From Narthecium ossifragum (Eukaryota > Streptophyta > Magnoliopsida > Dioscoreales > Nartheciaceae), in assembly GCA_963920575.1 (NCBI GenBank), contig OY986969.1, forward strand, positions 8,863,096-8,927,095: 64,000 nucleotides of DNA. Reading direction: 5' to 3'. How positions within the stretch are numbered: the stretch's first letter is position 1; every line of letters starts with the position of its first letter. The position numbers and the translations under genes were made by a program. The notes under the pieces were generated by a model. That model was not told where the DNA came from. It saw only the letters and a program-made list of their open reading frames with translations, and did no database searches. Shown here one piece after another: positions 1 through 11,135 of the stretch.

Positions 1-379
1 CCAAGCTACAGGATTTTATCTCCATCTAAGATTTCCAAAAGAAATCCAAAGGAAAGAGACATGTCCTACTTATAGGACCAGTCATGACGAGAGAGATCGA
101 TCTTCTCTTCCAAGAAAGATCGATCTTTCCTCGTGACAAGGCGAAGACTTTCCAGGCACATGGAGATCGATCTTCTATGCCTAAAAGATCGATCTTCTCA
201 TACTAAAAAGTGGCAAACGGGTAAACGCTTATGCCCAAACCCTGATCTTTCGATTCTGGTCACACCTAAGGGTTCTATTCAAATAAAGACATCATCCCAA
301 GGTCATGTGTGCACAATGCGAGTGTGGAATGACCATCGACACACACGGTCGAGTCAGGATTGAGGAACGGTTCCTCACA
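1..379 (-). mobile_element. Partial LTR of a TGTGAGG..TGTGACA-type Ty3/gypsy element, cut by the window edge
   Basis: Position 379 ends in CCTCACA, the same terminus as the complete LTRs at 39839, 46478, 50051 and 61776. The stretch 302-379 resembles their U3 start (a GTGTGCA..GTGTGGAATGACC block, then a GGTCGAG stretch running into CCTCACA). Read on the minus strand this is the U3 start of the LTR. It contains four AGATCGATCT palindromes (about 92-205) followed by a TATA-like CCTATAAGTAGG (about 62-80). The LTR sits inside the RT region of the LINE at 380-2215. The rest lies left of the window, so I cannot tell a solo LTR from a full element. Confidence 0.75.
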
Positions 380-1519
380 GGACTTCCTGCAGTACAAGGA
401 AGAGGTAAGGGGAGAGAGGGTTCCCTTGCCTAAGACTGCACCGAGACGCCAACTGACCGTGAGATCGGCCATTCAGAATGAATGAGAATAGTGGCCCCTT
501 CACACATAACATCACCCAAGCAACCCACCTTCACGGGAAGCCCATGGATAGTAGCACACTGCATAGGAAACCCCATTGGACCCTATCGTAGGCCACCTTA
601 GGTCTATCTTGAGAACCATCAGACTTTTGATTTTACGAGCCGTCAGCATAGAGTGAAGCACCCCCTAGGCAACATCAATATTATCGTGGATACATCTTTT
701 GGAGAGCAAAGCTGATTGTTCGATGCCGATAAGATCACCCAGCACCAAGTTCATCCGCCATGCAAGGATTGGAGTAATTACCTTATACGATATGTTGCAG
801 AGGTTGATAGGTCTAAATTCCCTCACATTCCTAGGGAATTTGCATTTAAGAATAAATGAGATAAGGTTCTCATTCCAACTAGGAGGTAGCCGAGTAGTCC
901 GGAAGAACTTTTGAATGATTTCCACGAAGTCTGTACCAACCACATCCCAAAAGTCAAGGTAAAACTCCACCGGAATTCTATTTGGCCCCAGGCAGCGACC
1001 TTCGCCCATGCTCACCAAGGCTTCCTTGACCTCAACATCAGTCACAGGAGCCTCAAGCAATGGTCGGTCTCCCTCCCGAACTAAAGGAAGCACATGGAGC
1101 TCCAAATCCATACTAGTAGCATCCTCCTCTCACAGGTGAGTGTAATACCGAACGAAGACCTCTCCTATCTCCTCTTGGCCTGAGATTGCAACTCCATCCT
1201 CATTCAGCACCTCACGAACTGTGGACTTGGAAGCTCGCTCAGTAACAAGCCCGTGGAAGAAGGAAGTGTTACGATCCCCAGATTGAAGCCAGACTTTCCG
1301 AACCCTCTGCGATGCCCTGTCTTGCTGCTTCCCAATGAAGGCCTCCAACTGCTTCTCCAATTGAGAAATCTGATCAATCTCCAACACGGAGGCAAGCCCA
1401 TTCTCCTCCCGCTTGTAAAGGACTTCCAAACACCCCTCAACCGATTTGCCAGTTCGAAAAATATCCTCCTTGCCATCCCTCCGATCCCAATCCTTCACGG
1501 TCGCCTTCATTGCTTTCAA
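380..1519 (-). pseudogene. LINE ORF2 linker and reverse transcriptase N-terminal half, broken
   Basis: The frame 1519-1130 holds the EN-RT linker, including VRKVWLQSGDRNTSFFHG, a form of the plant LINE W..GDRNT.FFH signature. The frame 1111-665 holds RT blocks with GPNRIPVEFY, FRPINLCNISYKVI and CIHDNIDVA. Reading past the frame break, 660-380 continues with an L(K)IDL..KAYDRVQWGFL-like block and then LRQGNPLSPYLF, the canonical LINE RT motif before the catalytic YxDD. YxDD itself is missing because the LTR at 1-379 interrupts the gene there. At least two frameshifts are present. Confidence 0.8.
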
Positions 1520-1537
1520 CTTTGAGGTGAAGACATA

Positions 1538-2210
1538 CTATTTAGAACCACGGAAAGGATACCTCCAAGTATCAATCAGAACTTCTTTGAATTCCAGAGC
1601 TTTCATCAATAAGTGTTCTAGGCGAAAGGTGGAAGTACAAGTTCTAACAATAGGATCATTCAAAGTAACCAATACTGGCGCATGATCAGAACCGACCCGG
1701 ACCAAATGTTTCACTGAAGCCGACGGGTAGTTCTCCTTCCAACTAGTGTTCCCCAATGCCCTGTCCAACCTTTCCTTTATCCTATCACTACCGCTCTGAT
1801 AGTTAGTCCAAGTGAACTGAAAACCAGTGAAACTAAGGTCAACCAGCTCATTAACAGAGATAAAATTGAGGAAATCCCTCTCAGAGTGACCAAAAGCAAA
1901 TGTAGCACTCCCCATGTTTCTCCTTAACAGAGACAATCGCATTGAAGTCAAAAGCAATTACAAGAGGCATCCAAACATAGCAAAAACGAGTCAGATAGTC
2001 CCAGAGCTCACACCTTTCCGCAGCAGTTCTCGCTCTATACACAGCCGCGACAGCAAATTGACCAAACTCTGCGCAAGAAACGAACCCATGCATCACCTGT
2101 TGAGATTGGTGAGTCATGGAGATCCTCCGTAACCCAGGTTTCCAAACAACAAAAATGCCACCGTGTCTCTCCACGGCTGGAATCAGGTAGGCACACCAGC
2201 CCCTTCCCAA
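1538..2210 (-). pseudogene. LINE ORF2 endonuclease (EEP-type) domain, frameshifted
   Basis: Two overlapping minus-strand frames (2210-1881 and 1957-1538) together give an endonuclease/exonuclease/phosphatase-type domain, which in LINEs nicks the target DNA to prime reverse transcription. Visible landmarks are a hydrophobic VAAVYRA strand, the LVIAFDFNAI strand (normally GDFN, here with Phe for the Gly), the plant-LINE block SFTGFQFTWTN, RLDRALGN, and the catalytic SDHAPV motif near the C-terminus. The reading frame changes near 1900-1957, so no intact protein can be made. The order and spacing fit L1-type ORF2. The alternative, a host EEP enzyme, is unlikely because RT sequence follows directly. 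Confidence 0.8.
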
Positions 2211-2371
2211 TCTACTCTACACCCAACTCAGCTTATTAGCAGCTACAATGACATCAATCAAAAAAATGTAGAGGGTTAATGGCATATAGAAGCATGTTAT
2301 GCGATGTACATAAAAGGAGAGACTAAACTGCAAAATCTGCCAAGTCCACCGATATAATTACATACACGCCC

Positions 2372-2598
2372 CGTTTGGTACGGTGATAGTTAACCCGTGG
2401 TACGGTGATAGTTAACCCGGGATAACTTTTATCCCGAGTTAAGGGGGAAATATTCCCCTTATTCCACACTTTATTCCCAAACATCCATAAAAAGTTACAC
2501 TCATTCCACCTACTACTCATATCTGCTTTTTCCTTAACCCAAGTAATTATTACTACTTAACTTTTACCCCAGAATAACTTTTATCCCCGTCCCAAACA
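2372..2598. mobile_element. MITE-like element with GTTTGG..GGGATA inverted termini
   Basis: The left end GTTTGGTACGGTGATAG and the reverse complement of the right end GTTTGGGACGGGGATAA form imperfect terminal inverted repeats. The element is about 227 bp, AT-rich and non-coding. A tandem copy of GGTACGGTGATAGTTAACCC lies just inside the left end. The flanks carry a longer direct repeat (TGTAGAGGGTTAATGGCAT at about 2266 and 2599). Similar termini occur at 46508-46746 and 62083-62259. Confidence 0.55.
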
Positions 2599-2641
2599 TG
2601 TAGAGGGTTAATGGCATTGCTGCAGATATTAGAACATGTTA

Positions 2642-2932
2642 TAATCCCAACGGGCTGAACCCAAAACCCAATGGATTAAAGTAAAGGCATCATCATTAGC
2701 TGGTCGGATCCACTCCTAACCCAAACCCGTTATTGCTCATCTCCTTCTCCCTTTCTATCGTGAAACCCATACCCTAGGTTAATTCTCACAGCCGCCGGCC
2801 CTTCGCACACGCCGCCGAGCGAGATCTCCGAGACCTCACAGTCGCATCGGATGGTGGGTGGCATCGCCTCCATCATTGCTCTCTCCCGCGCCGTAGTCGC
2901 ACTCTGCTGTCGACCGTTGCGAGATCTACCCA
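2642..2932. other. GC-rich gene-like scrap, left half of a segment split by composite A-D
   Basis: This stretch is markedly richer in GC than its surroundings. Across the ACCCA target repeat it appears to continue at 17605-17700, which is also GC-rich. A short minus-strand frame (2996-2730) exists but runs into the element end and resembles nothing I recognise. It may be a first exon or promoter-proximal piece of a host gene. Confidence 0.3.
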
Positions 2933-3775
2933 TGTCACGCCCCGACCCAGAAAACCCATCCGGGTCGGGACATGAGGATCCTAAATCTAAAATCAAACGA
3001 CGAGAGTCTCCCTTGTAAACATCACTTTTAAACCTGATGCATGATTATAATATTCACAATTTATTTAAACTATCCTATCATCAAATCATAATACAAATTA
3101 ACCACTACAATACTCAATTAACTTTAAAAAGATACAATAATGGTTCAAGTCCTCTGAGTATAGCAATCTCTGATCAATTTACATCAAATTGAAATACAAA
3201 TACATTTCTCCTTCATATTACAATTCATACATTCAAGGTTGTACATCAATTGAATAAGATAAAGTGATGATGTCCTCGATCTCACGCGCCGCCAAGGGGA
3301 GTGTCGCCTCCGAGCCACAACTACCTGAAAAAGAAGGAACTGCATCGACCTGCATCGCCGATGCAGCCCAGGTAGGAGTGAACAACAAAGCTCAGTAGGG
3401 TTCTACGCTATTCTATGTCACACTGAAGGGAGGAAAACAACAACTGTGTTGTCTCTCCACCTAAGTCTAAGGAATGTCAAGGGTCTCATAAGTCTATCGA
3501 TGTCCCAAGAGCTCCCGTCATGAACCTCTCTCTTGAACATGTTACCAAGATCACCCTCAGCACCAACAGGGGAACGGTACCATGCGGGATCACCCTTACC
3601 CAAGAACAAACGAGAGGAAACAAAGACTGTGGGCTCCTGTCCAGGTACCACCCTGCCTAGTCATACCATCTCTCGCGGGGACACACATGTCAGGGAACAC
3701 ATCGACATCCATCCTTAGCACTTGGCCTTGGAGAAACAACACGACCTCTGCACCTCAAAGGGTTGACTCAGACGG
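2933..3775 (-). mobile_element. Truncated 3' LTR of element A
   Basis: It is alignable by eye to element C's LTR from 37253: TGTCACGCCCCGACCCAGAA, then the conserved CCCAGGTAGGAGTGA..AAGCTCAGTAGGGTTCTAC block (about 3369-3412), GGAGGAAAACAACAAC, and TCCATCCTTAGCACTTGG. Similarity is lost after about 3775. The U3 part, TATA region and polypurine tract seen in C are absent, so a deletion joins the LTR to the pol interior somewhere between 3775 and 4110. Confidence 0.65.
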
Positions 3776-4109
3776 AACCGTCCTGACTCTCGAGACTGGT
3801 CTCTCCTACCCATCATCTGAACTGACTGCCCTCTTGTGTAATGTATCTGGCCCAAGCCTGAATCATTGCATCTGATGACGCCTGACGAAGTTGAATGACA
3901 TCTCCTCGGCAACTCTGCTACCAAAACTGGCTGGATCTTTGCGTTCTATCATCCAGTAGGACACTCTGTCGCTAACTGCGAACTCCAACGGCTGTTGCCT
4001 CTGAGCTATCAGAAATATTTAAATCTAGTCTGCGCCAACTCTCTAAACAGAAAATTGGATGACGGTATGTGGATCAGTGAACGAAATCTCTACAAGGTCT
4101 GCCTAACAT

Positions 4110-7100
4110 GTAGAAAGACGGCGTGAGAAGCAGTGCTCTACCTCAAACGATGCAACGCCGGTGCTGAGATGTCAACTGTTTTACTAGGCGAACCCCACCC
4201 TTGAGTATGATCTTGTCGCCTGACATCCGCATAATGACATGTGCTCCAAGCACTTCACAAGAGATCCGAATGGTCTTCTCTGACCGTCTGTCCATCTGTG
4301 TCACGAGATGTTGTGCTATAATCTGTACTCCTCAGTATCACAGAGATGAAGTCCGTCGTACCATGATGTCCACTCTGACACTAGAAAGTACTGCAACGGG
4401 GCTGCTATCTGTCGATACTCTGCCTTCACCTCCTAACAGGTGAGGTAAAGAGGAAAGAACTCTACATCTGGTGCCACCTATGCTGGTGATGAAGCCCATG
4501 TTACTTTCTCATGCCTCTGGAACGAACAACATCAAGGAAAGAGTAGTGATCACCTATGATGTCCTCACGAAACTCTGAAACTGCTATTCGGCCTCTGAAG
4601 CACAATAAGCTATCTACTAATGTCGTCAGGAATATCTGTAGGCTCAATGTCGTCGTCGCTCCACGTCGTCATGACTCTGGCTCAAACTATCAGGGTAGAG
4701 CTGACTGATGATGTCTGGAATGATGGGTGATGTCTTGACAACCTCTGTTGAGTACTTGGAAGAACCGCGCGAACTGTCGTACTATGCCTCGAATGGTAGG
4801 TCAGTTTGAACTGACGACTGCTGAAGTAGACGGATTCCAGCAAAGAGACGTACTCCTCCCAACTGCCTGCTGCATCGATGATACATGCCCTAAGCATGTC
4901 CTCCGAGATCTGGATCGTCCCATTTGAGTCCTCGGTAATCTGGCGATGACATCCGTCATGCTATGCTTCCACTTTCACTAACACAGCAAAAGCTGCAATC
5001 GGTCTGCTATCTGTTGATGCTCCTCCTTCACCTCTCGGCAGGTGAAGTGGTGAGGATGAACTCTGCATCTCGTGCTACTGACGAGTTGTTACTGCCGCGA
5101 AAGTTGTTCCAATTTTTCTGGCCCACCTGCTCGAGGTAACGTCTACGGCATTGGCCTAAATTGAAAGGTGATATACTCGAAAGGCCGAAACCTTTCTAGC
5201 AACTACCAGTTGCTATCACCCTTAAAGGCACTGACGTAGTGACTTTAAGATAAGAGCTTCGATCTCCTGGTCAATCTGGTCAACAGTCTCGCGGTCCTCG
5301 AAGCGCTTCTGCTGAATCTCGGATCCGGTCTTCGATCTCTGCCGTCACATATCTGCTTCGAGCTCAACCAGATCAACTAATCTGCCTACCGCTAACACAA
5401 TCTGAATCTCATACTGAAAGCTACCTTCAGGATGTTGCAATCCCAAATCCTTATCTGTTTGTAGCAGGTGTGACGTCCAACCCACAAGAAGATCGACGAA
5501 ACTCTGAGCTGACAAGCATCTATTCGATGAACAGCAGCGGGTACGTACTCCTTGGAGAACGAAAGGTTCGGGGATGACTTACTGATGTAACTGCTGAAGC
5601 TGCTGAGACGACGGAGACCGCTGCACGCGGTCCAGCTGCTCATCGTCCGGAAAAGCGAACACATCTCCTCGACGGTCGCCTCTACCCCAAATATAGCCCG
5701 GCTTACTCGGCCCTAAGGTCTCTGCGACGCGATAACTGAAGACACTGGTTGACTTACCCCGAAAGAACCTCGAGTCCAAACTCGGCAATTGCACGAAGGC
5801 GGAATTTCCGGAAGCTACAGCTGCACAAACAACAACACGAGAGAAACCTGCTCTCCCGAGCACTCTCAAAACAAAAGGGGGAGGAGTTCACCATAGACTG
5901 GTGAACAACCCTAGCTCTCGGCAACCAGAAGGCGCGCCAACCAGCGACCTTCAACGAGAGCAAAACAGCGCCGTCAGGTGTACTCGCGACACCTTCCCAC
6001 GACCAAAGAAGCACAACTCGGTGCGCGACCAACCAGCGCAAACCGAGGAAGCCGTCGAACCCCAACGTGTCCCACACGTGGACGACGGACACCTAGAGGT
6101 CTCCAACCTCTAGCAAATGCCCCGACAAGAGCAACCAACCCAAGCTCTTGTCCCAAATCGGTGGCTACTCCCAAAGCCACACCCGACTCTAGTCCCAAGC
6201 CAACACAGCTGCACGGGGACGAGTCACAGGGAGGAAAACACCCAGCGCCACAAGAAAACCCCGAGCCGCAAGACACTCCGAAAGCTGAAGGCTGAAGCTG
6301 AAAGCTGGAGGAAGACGGCTCCGAAACGGGCTGCTGCGGAAGGTGCCCTCTGCCAAGAAGTGCATGAAACTCTGGTAAGACTGGTCACTGCCTCGTCTCC
6401 GGCACGGTACTATCTGGAATCTGAATTCCCGTGTCTGCTACAGGTACTTGCCTCAGCTGAGGTAACAACCTACCGCTCTGCTCCACATCGTGCGTCACGC
6501 CCGACTGCTCTGTGGTAAGTGTCTCGCGCCCCTCGCAACCAGCACCGTCGGCGAAAAGGCACTCGGCGGCTAGCACTCGCGCACCCTATGGATTCCCTCT
6601 CAGTCTGGCAGTCCATGCTACCTCTCAAAGGACCGACACGAAGCTGCTGCTGCCACGACTGTCGCTGATACTGAAACCACTGCCTCTACCAACGGCTACC
6701 CTGCCGTTCCTCAGAAGCAGGAACGACAACCCTGAAACTCACTACGACCACCAACCAACAGTCCGGTGTCAACCCTCAAGTCATCTGTCTCAGTATCCGG
6801 AGTACAGTCCAGGGCGTCCACCGCTGTCGCTCCAACATACCGAACTAGGTGATCCAACCAACCCGCGTGCTGCCACGCGGTGCGAGTACCAAGAACAGAG
6901 GAAGGTACTCCCAACTACACCACCCTCCAAGGGTAGGTACCAAAGAACAGTACGCAAACTGTTCTCAACACACAACCAACAGTGTCCCTAGTGGCCTCGA
7001 CAAGTGCCACTACACATCGCTTCTTAGGAAGGCAAGAAAACAAAGGCTTCCCAAGCAAGTGATACTCCAGGATGTCCAAAACATCCGGGATCCGGGACAC

Positions 7101-7257
7101 CTCCTTCAATCAGTCCTCTACTGTCGAATGATCTCCAACATCGCCCCTGAACCACAATGGGTCCACTTCTCAGAATTCCAAGAGTATAAAGGCAACACGT
7201 CCTATTCCCAACTCGCTCATCTCCAACACGGGGGGAGACATTGTCAGGCGAGGGAAC
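4110..7257 (-). pseudogene. Scrambled gag-pol interior of element A
   Basis: It is colinear with element C's interior (40098-43669): for example CTCTACCTCAAA..GATGCAACGCCGGTGCTGAG, GGCACTGACGTAGTGACTTTAAG (5226), the AAGCTGAAGGCTGAAGCTGA tract (6280-6310) and GGGGGGAGACATTGTCAGGCGAGGGAAC (7230-7257). The only pol piece I can read is a gypsy-type RT stretch on the minus strand near 5385-5465 (QIRIWDCNILKVAFSMRF, compare the usual QLRI..DI.KTAFRTRY). The FGL.NAP and YxDD blocks seen in C are missing here. No open frame spans a domain. Confidence 0.55.
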
Positions 7258-8684
7258 TGATGATTCAATAAATATTCATAATTAAACCCCTTTATTTGCC
7301 TTTGTTAGGCTGAGAGTGTTTGTATTTGATAGTTTGTTAGTTGATTTCAGGTTTAATGAAGATTCAAGCTAGAAATTACAAAAAAGGGTTAATATGTTGA
7401 AATACACTGCTATGTCGACTGTTAGCATAATATTCACCAGAAATTATTGTTATGTCCAAATATTCTGAAATTTGGGTGATATGTAGAAGACATCAAGACG
7501 TACAACTTTCATGTTGGACACTTTCAGAGATTCCTGATTGATGGATAGCAATTTCGAAGAAGATGAAGATATTTAGCTGCTAGAAGACTGGTCCGTCAAC
7601 GTGCTGGAGAATATTCTCCAAATATTTCAGATAAGTCCAAATATTATCAAATCTTCGGGATCTAACAGAAGACTTCCAAATCTACATCTTTCGTGTTGGA
7701 CTCATTCTCAGATTATGGACTGGTTGAACCCAGTTACGACTGGAAGAAGCTGTCAAGATTAAACTAGGAAATCCGAGTTGCACTAGAGGTCCAACTCAAC
7801 CCAAAACCCTAATTCCGGGAATTAGCATATAAAAAGGGTTTTGTTAGCCAAAACCCAGAAGCCCCCATAGAGAGAAAAAGAGAGGATTAGGGTTGCTGAA
7901 GGAGACGGAGATGCGGCGTGGATCTCAAGCGTTCTTCATCGAATACATGGCCTTCATCCCAAAGATGAGTGGCTAATCTCTCACTTAGGGATTTCATGAA
8001 GCTCTAATGTAGCCTTCTTGTATTTTTCTAGTTGAATCTTGTATTTTTATACTAGACATGATCTTATAGATTTAGTTTTAATGATAAAAGAGTTGAGGGA
8101 ACCGAGTTCCTTGAATTATTTTTAGTCCTACTTGATTGCAGTGCTTGATAGTAGAGATCTATAGGATGATTTTAATGTCGCTTTTGTGCATGCCTTTGAG
8201 ATAGTTTATGTTAAGCAAAGATAGATTGTGCTCAGGTTAAGTCCAAAGACAGTCTATGCTAAGCGAAGATAGACTATGCCGTATGATAACATGAGCGTTC
8301 TTTTAGGGATTCATGCGAGCTTAAGAAGCCGTGATTCCATATGTCTAGATTAGAGATCAAGAGGATACTAGAGAATACAAGAGGTGAAATTAGAGTGGAT
8401 TGAGTAATCCCTAGGTTTTCTCTCATTGACTTATCCCAACCTTTTCATTGTTTTTTCAGTAATTTAATTCCTTAGATAACAAAACCATTGAAACTCCTTT
8501 TCTTCGCCTTAGGACTTGAGTTTAGAGATTTACTTTGATTTCTTCTTTTGTTAAACAATCTTTCCCTGTGGTTCGACTCCGGATCTCACCACTGTTCTAC
8601 GTTTGTAGAGTATTATTGATTGAAGGATTATAAATTCTAAATTGCGTTTTGCATCCGATTTAACGACGCATTTGCGAGCGATCA
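7258..8684 (+). repeat. 5' LTR of element B
   Basis: It starts TGATGATTCAATAAAT and ends GCGATCA. U3 carries two copies of a box like TACAACTTTCATGTTGGAC (about 7500 and 7680) and a TATA box CATATAAAAAGGG (about 7828-7840). The downstream half includes a short repeated tract around 8200-8280 (AAGATAGACTATGC-like units) and the TCCCTGTGGTTCGACTC stretch (about 8563) typical of Athila/Tat LTR ends. The other LTR is the same length and differs at only a few percent of sites by eye. Confidence 0.88.
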
Positions 8685-8689
8685 ATTTT

Positions 8690-8707
8690 TGGCGCCGTTG
8701 CTGGGGA
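8690..8707 (+). promoter_or_regulatory. Primer binding site of element B (tRNA-Asp type)
   Basis: TGGCGCCGTTGCTGGGGA lies 5 bp after the 5' LTR. It is complementary to the 3' end of plant tRNA-Asp with about one mismatch, the primer type used by Athila-lineage elements. Confidence 0.85.
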
Positions 8708-8883
8708 CCATTTTGATTTTTCAAAGAAGTTTCTGATTTTTCTCTTTGCTCTTTTTCTAAGCATAGTTAGGGGTTTATTTTTAGTTATTTTTCATTTACT
8801 TTTAGGAATTTTTCTGACAATTCTCAGGATTTTCGTAGCATTAAAGCAACAAGTTTTTTGGAGAAGAAGCTTTCTGCAACTCG

Positions 8884-8960
8884 GATTATCGACCGATCGG
8901 CCTACCAGGTGAGCGATCGGAAGGCCTACTGATCGATCGGCCATCTTCCCGATCGATCGG
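8884..8960 (+). repeat. GATCGATCGG palindrome cluster in the element B leader
   Basis: CGACCGATCGG, GAGCGATCGG, TGATCGATCGG and CCGATCGATCGG occur within about 70 bp of untranslated leader between the primer site and gag. The same motif recurs in the gag-protease linker at 10744-10822, and related motifs sit in the U3 of other elements in the window. Confidence 0.8.
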
Positions 8961-9090
8961 ACGCGCGTCACTCAGGTACGTTTTCTTCACCTAAACTTGT
9001 ACTTTTTGCTGTGGCATTCCGTGGTTTTCTCCTCTCCTCCGAAACTTCTGTTTTCTTTTTCTTTTCTTTGTGGTGTGTGGTTGACAGTAT

Positions 9091-10734
9091 ATGCAAGGTA
9101 GGCGATCATTAAGTTTTCCATTGACACCTTTAGATCCTGAGATTGAAAACACTCTTAGATCCATCCGCCAAGAGTCATTTCGTCAAAGATCTTCACAAGT
9201 TGATATTCCTGAACTACCTTTTGATTCTTTCTACAGCATGATGCAAGGAAATAATAATGAGAATGAGGGGAACAATGAGAACAATAACCATATAGAAGGC
9301 CCAATTAGGAATCATTTTCTGCCTGGACCTTTCACATATGCCTCCTATATTAATCCACCTCCTATTAATGCTACTCATTATGAGATTAAGCCCAATTGGA
9401 TTACAGCTTTACCTTCTTTTTATGGGCGTGAGAATGAGGATCCTTATGGTCATATTGTTAGCTTCCTTGAACTTCTTTCCATGTTCAAACTCCAGCATTT
9501 TAATGATGATGCCTTTAGACTCAAGCTCTTCCGTTTTTCTTTGAAAGACAAGGCTAAACATTGGCTTCATACTTTACCACCAAACTCGATTGCAACATGG
9601 GATCAACTTCAAGATGCTTTTCTTAAAAAATATTTCCCTATCATCAAAACCCAAAACTATCGCACTATGATCATATCTTTTAAGCAAAACGATGATGAGA
9701 TGTTTCATGAAGCTTGGGAAAGGTTTAAAGATCTTCTTAGAGAATGTCCTCATCATAAAGTACCTGAGTGGCAGTTAGCCCATTCGTTTTATAATGGTCT
9801 TATTGATCGTCATAGGACGATTGTCGAAGCTTGCTGCGGGGGTGTTGTTCTTAGTAAGCCTTGGACTGCTCTTTGGGAAATGTACGACAACCTTGCTGAA
9901 AACTCACAACATAACGCCTCAGTTTCTAGGAATCGGTCAACCACTATTCGTAATTCTCGGGGAATTAATGAAATTTCTGAATTCCAAAGTCTTTCTGGAC
10001 AAGTAGCTCTCCTAACCAAAGATCTTAACCAACTTAAAACTGGCCAATCCCTGACTCCTCCAATTCCGATTTCCCCTGACTTTTGTGCCCTTTGTTCTAG
10101 TTCTGAACATTCTACTACTGATTGTCATTTGGCCTCCAATTTTCCTGACTTTGTTTAGGAACATGCCAACGCCACATATGGTTTCTCCAAACCTCAGAAC
10201 AACCCTTATTCTAATACCTACAATTCAGGTTGAAGAAATCATCCTAATTTTAGTTGGAAGCCACAACAGTCAAGTAACTTTTAAGGCCAAAACAATACAT
10301 CCAATACTTTTACTTTCAAATACCCACCAAAACCCTCTGCAAATCCAAATCCGGGGTACCCTCCACATTATCTACAGAATACACCTCAGCCTTCTCTTGC
10401 TGAACCATCTGATGAACCCACTTTGAGTTCCATCCTTGCAGTCATAAATGAAAATTTTAGTGGAATGAGAAGTGACCTAAAAAGTGATATCTCTAAAATT
10501 CAGAATAATGTGTCTAGAATAGAGAACCAGTGTAATTCTAATACCCAATCCATTGCTAAACTTGAGAATTCACTGGGCCAACTTTCTAACACTATAGCCA
10601 AAAGAGAGGAAGGTCACTTGCCAAGTCAACCTGTGACAAACCCCAGAGGCCAACACTATGTAGAAAGCCAAAATTTTAAAAGTGCCAAGGCCGTAGTGAC
10701 CCTTAGAAGTGGAAAACCGTTGACAATCATGTAG
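9091..10734 (+). pseudogene. gag: Element B gag polyprotein, with in-frame stops
   Basis: The open stretch 9091-10158 (355 aa) is an Athila-type gag (retrotransposon capsid) protein. It contains the capsid core LPSFYGRENEDPYGHI, LFRFSLKDKAKHWL, FHEAWERFKDLLRECPHH and FYNGL, and near its end a zinc knuckle CALCSSSEHSTTDC (C-x2-C-x4-H-x4-C) for RNA binding. The same frame resumes at 10423-10734 with a heptad-rich segment and the conserved VVTLRSGK. Between them are three in-frame stops: TAG at 10156, where a Gln is usual; TGA in NSG*RNHPNFSWKP, where a Trp is usual; and one more. The first ATG of the open frame is taken as the start. The protein cannot be made full length without readthrough. 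Confidence 0.85.
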
Positions 10735-10743
10735 GGGAACGAA

Positions 10744-10822
10744 CCTGTACCGATCGATCGGACACAGTTCCGATCGATCGGCCGTCAGCCGACCGATCGG
10801 TATTCCAACCGATCGATCGGAC
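10744..10822 (+). repeat. GATCGATCGG cluster in the gag-protease linker of B
   Basis: CCGATCGATCGG-type motifs occur four times (CCGATCGATCGG twice, GACCGATCGG, CCGATCGATCGG) immediately after the TAG stop at 10733. Read through in the gag frame, the tract would encode Arg/Ser/Ile/Asp/Gly-rich peptide. It interrupts a region that is ordinary coding sequence in H. Confidence 0.75.
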
Positions 10823-11135
10823 GGACGGTGGTGACCCAGACAACCCACCTAATTCCAACCTCTCTGATTCTAGGGAATCTAACCCTTCCAAGTATACACC
10901 TAGGGTACCCTTTCCTGCGGCCCTTAAGGATCCCTATCCAACTATCAAAACCCGAAGAGCTGTAGAGGATGCCCTTGAAATCTTCAAACAGGTCAACATC
11001 AACATACCATTGCTTCATGCCATTTGTCAAATCCCTTCATATGCCAAATTTCTTAAGGATCTGTGCACTCATAAACGCTAGATAAAACCCAACAGAGACA
11101 AGAAAATCCTTTTACCTGAACAAGTCAGTTCGATT

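Larger units (their letters stand above)
380..2215 (-). mobile_element. LINE (L1-type non-LTR retrotransposon) relic, interrupted at its RT domain
   Basis: Minus-strand reading frames spell the plant L1-clade ORF2 order: an endonuclease fold (2210 to about 1540), a linker, then reverse transcriptase (about 1110 to 380). The body is colinear but broken by frameshifts. It does not end in a poly(A) tail. It stops at 380, where an LTR is inserted. The 5' end near 2215 is not defined by any motif I can see. Confidence 0.8.

Noticed and set aside
5754..7271. Several open frames of 100-160 aa on both strands in the interior of A (and likewise 42200-43700 in C)
   Set aside because: They do not match gag, pol or each other between A and C. 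The region is GC-rich and stop-poor, so frames stay open by chance.
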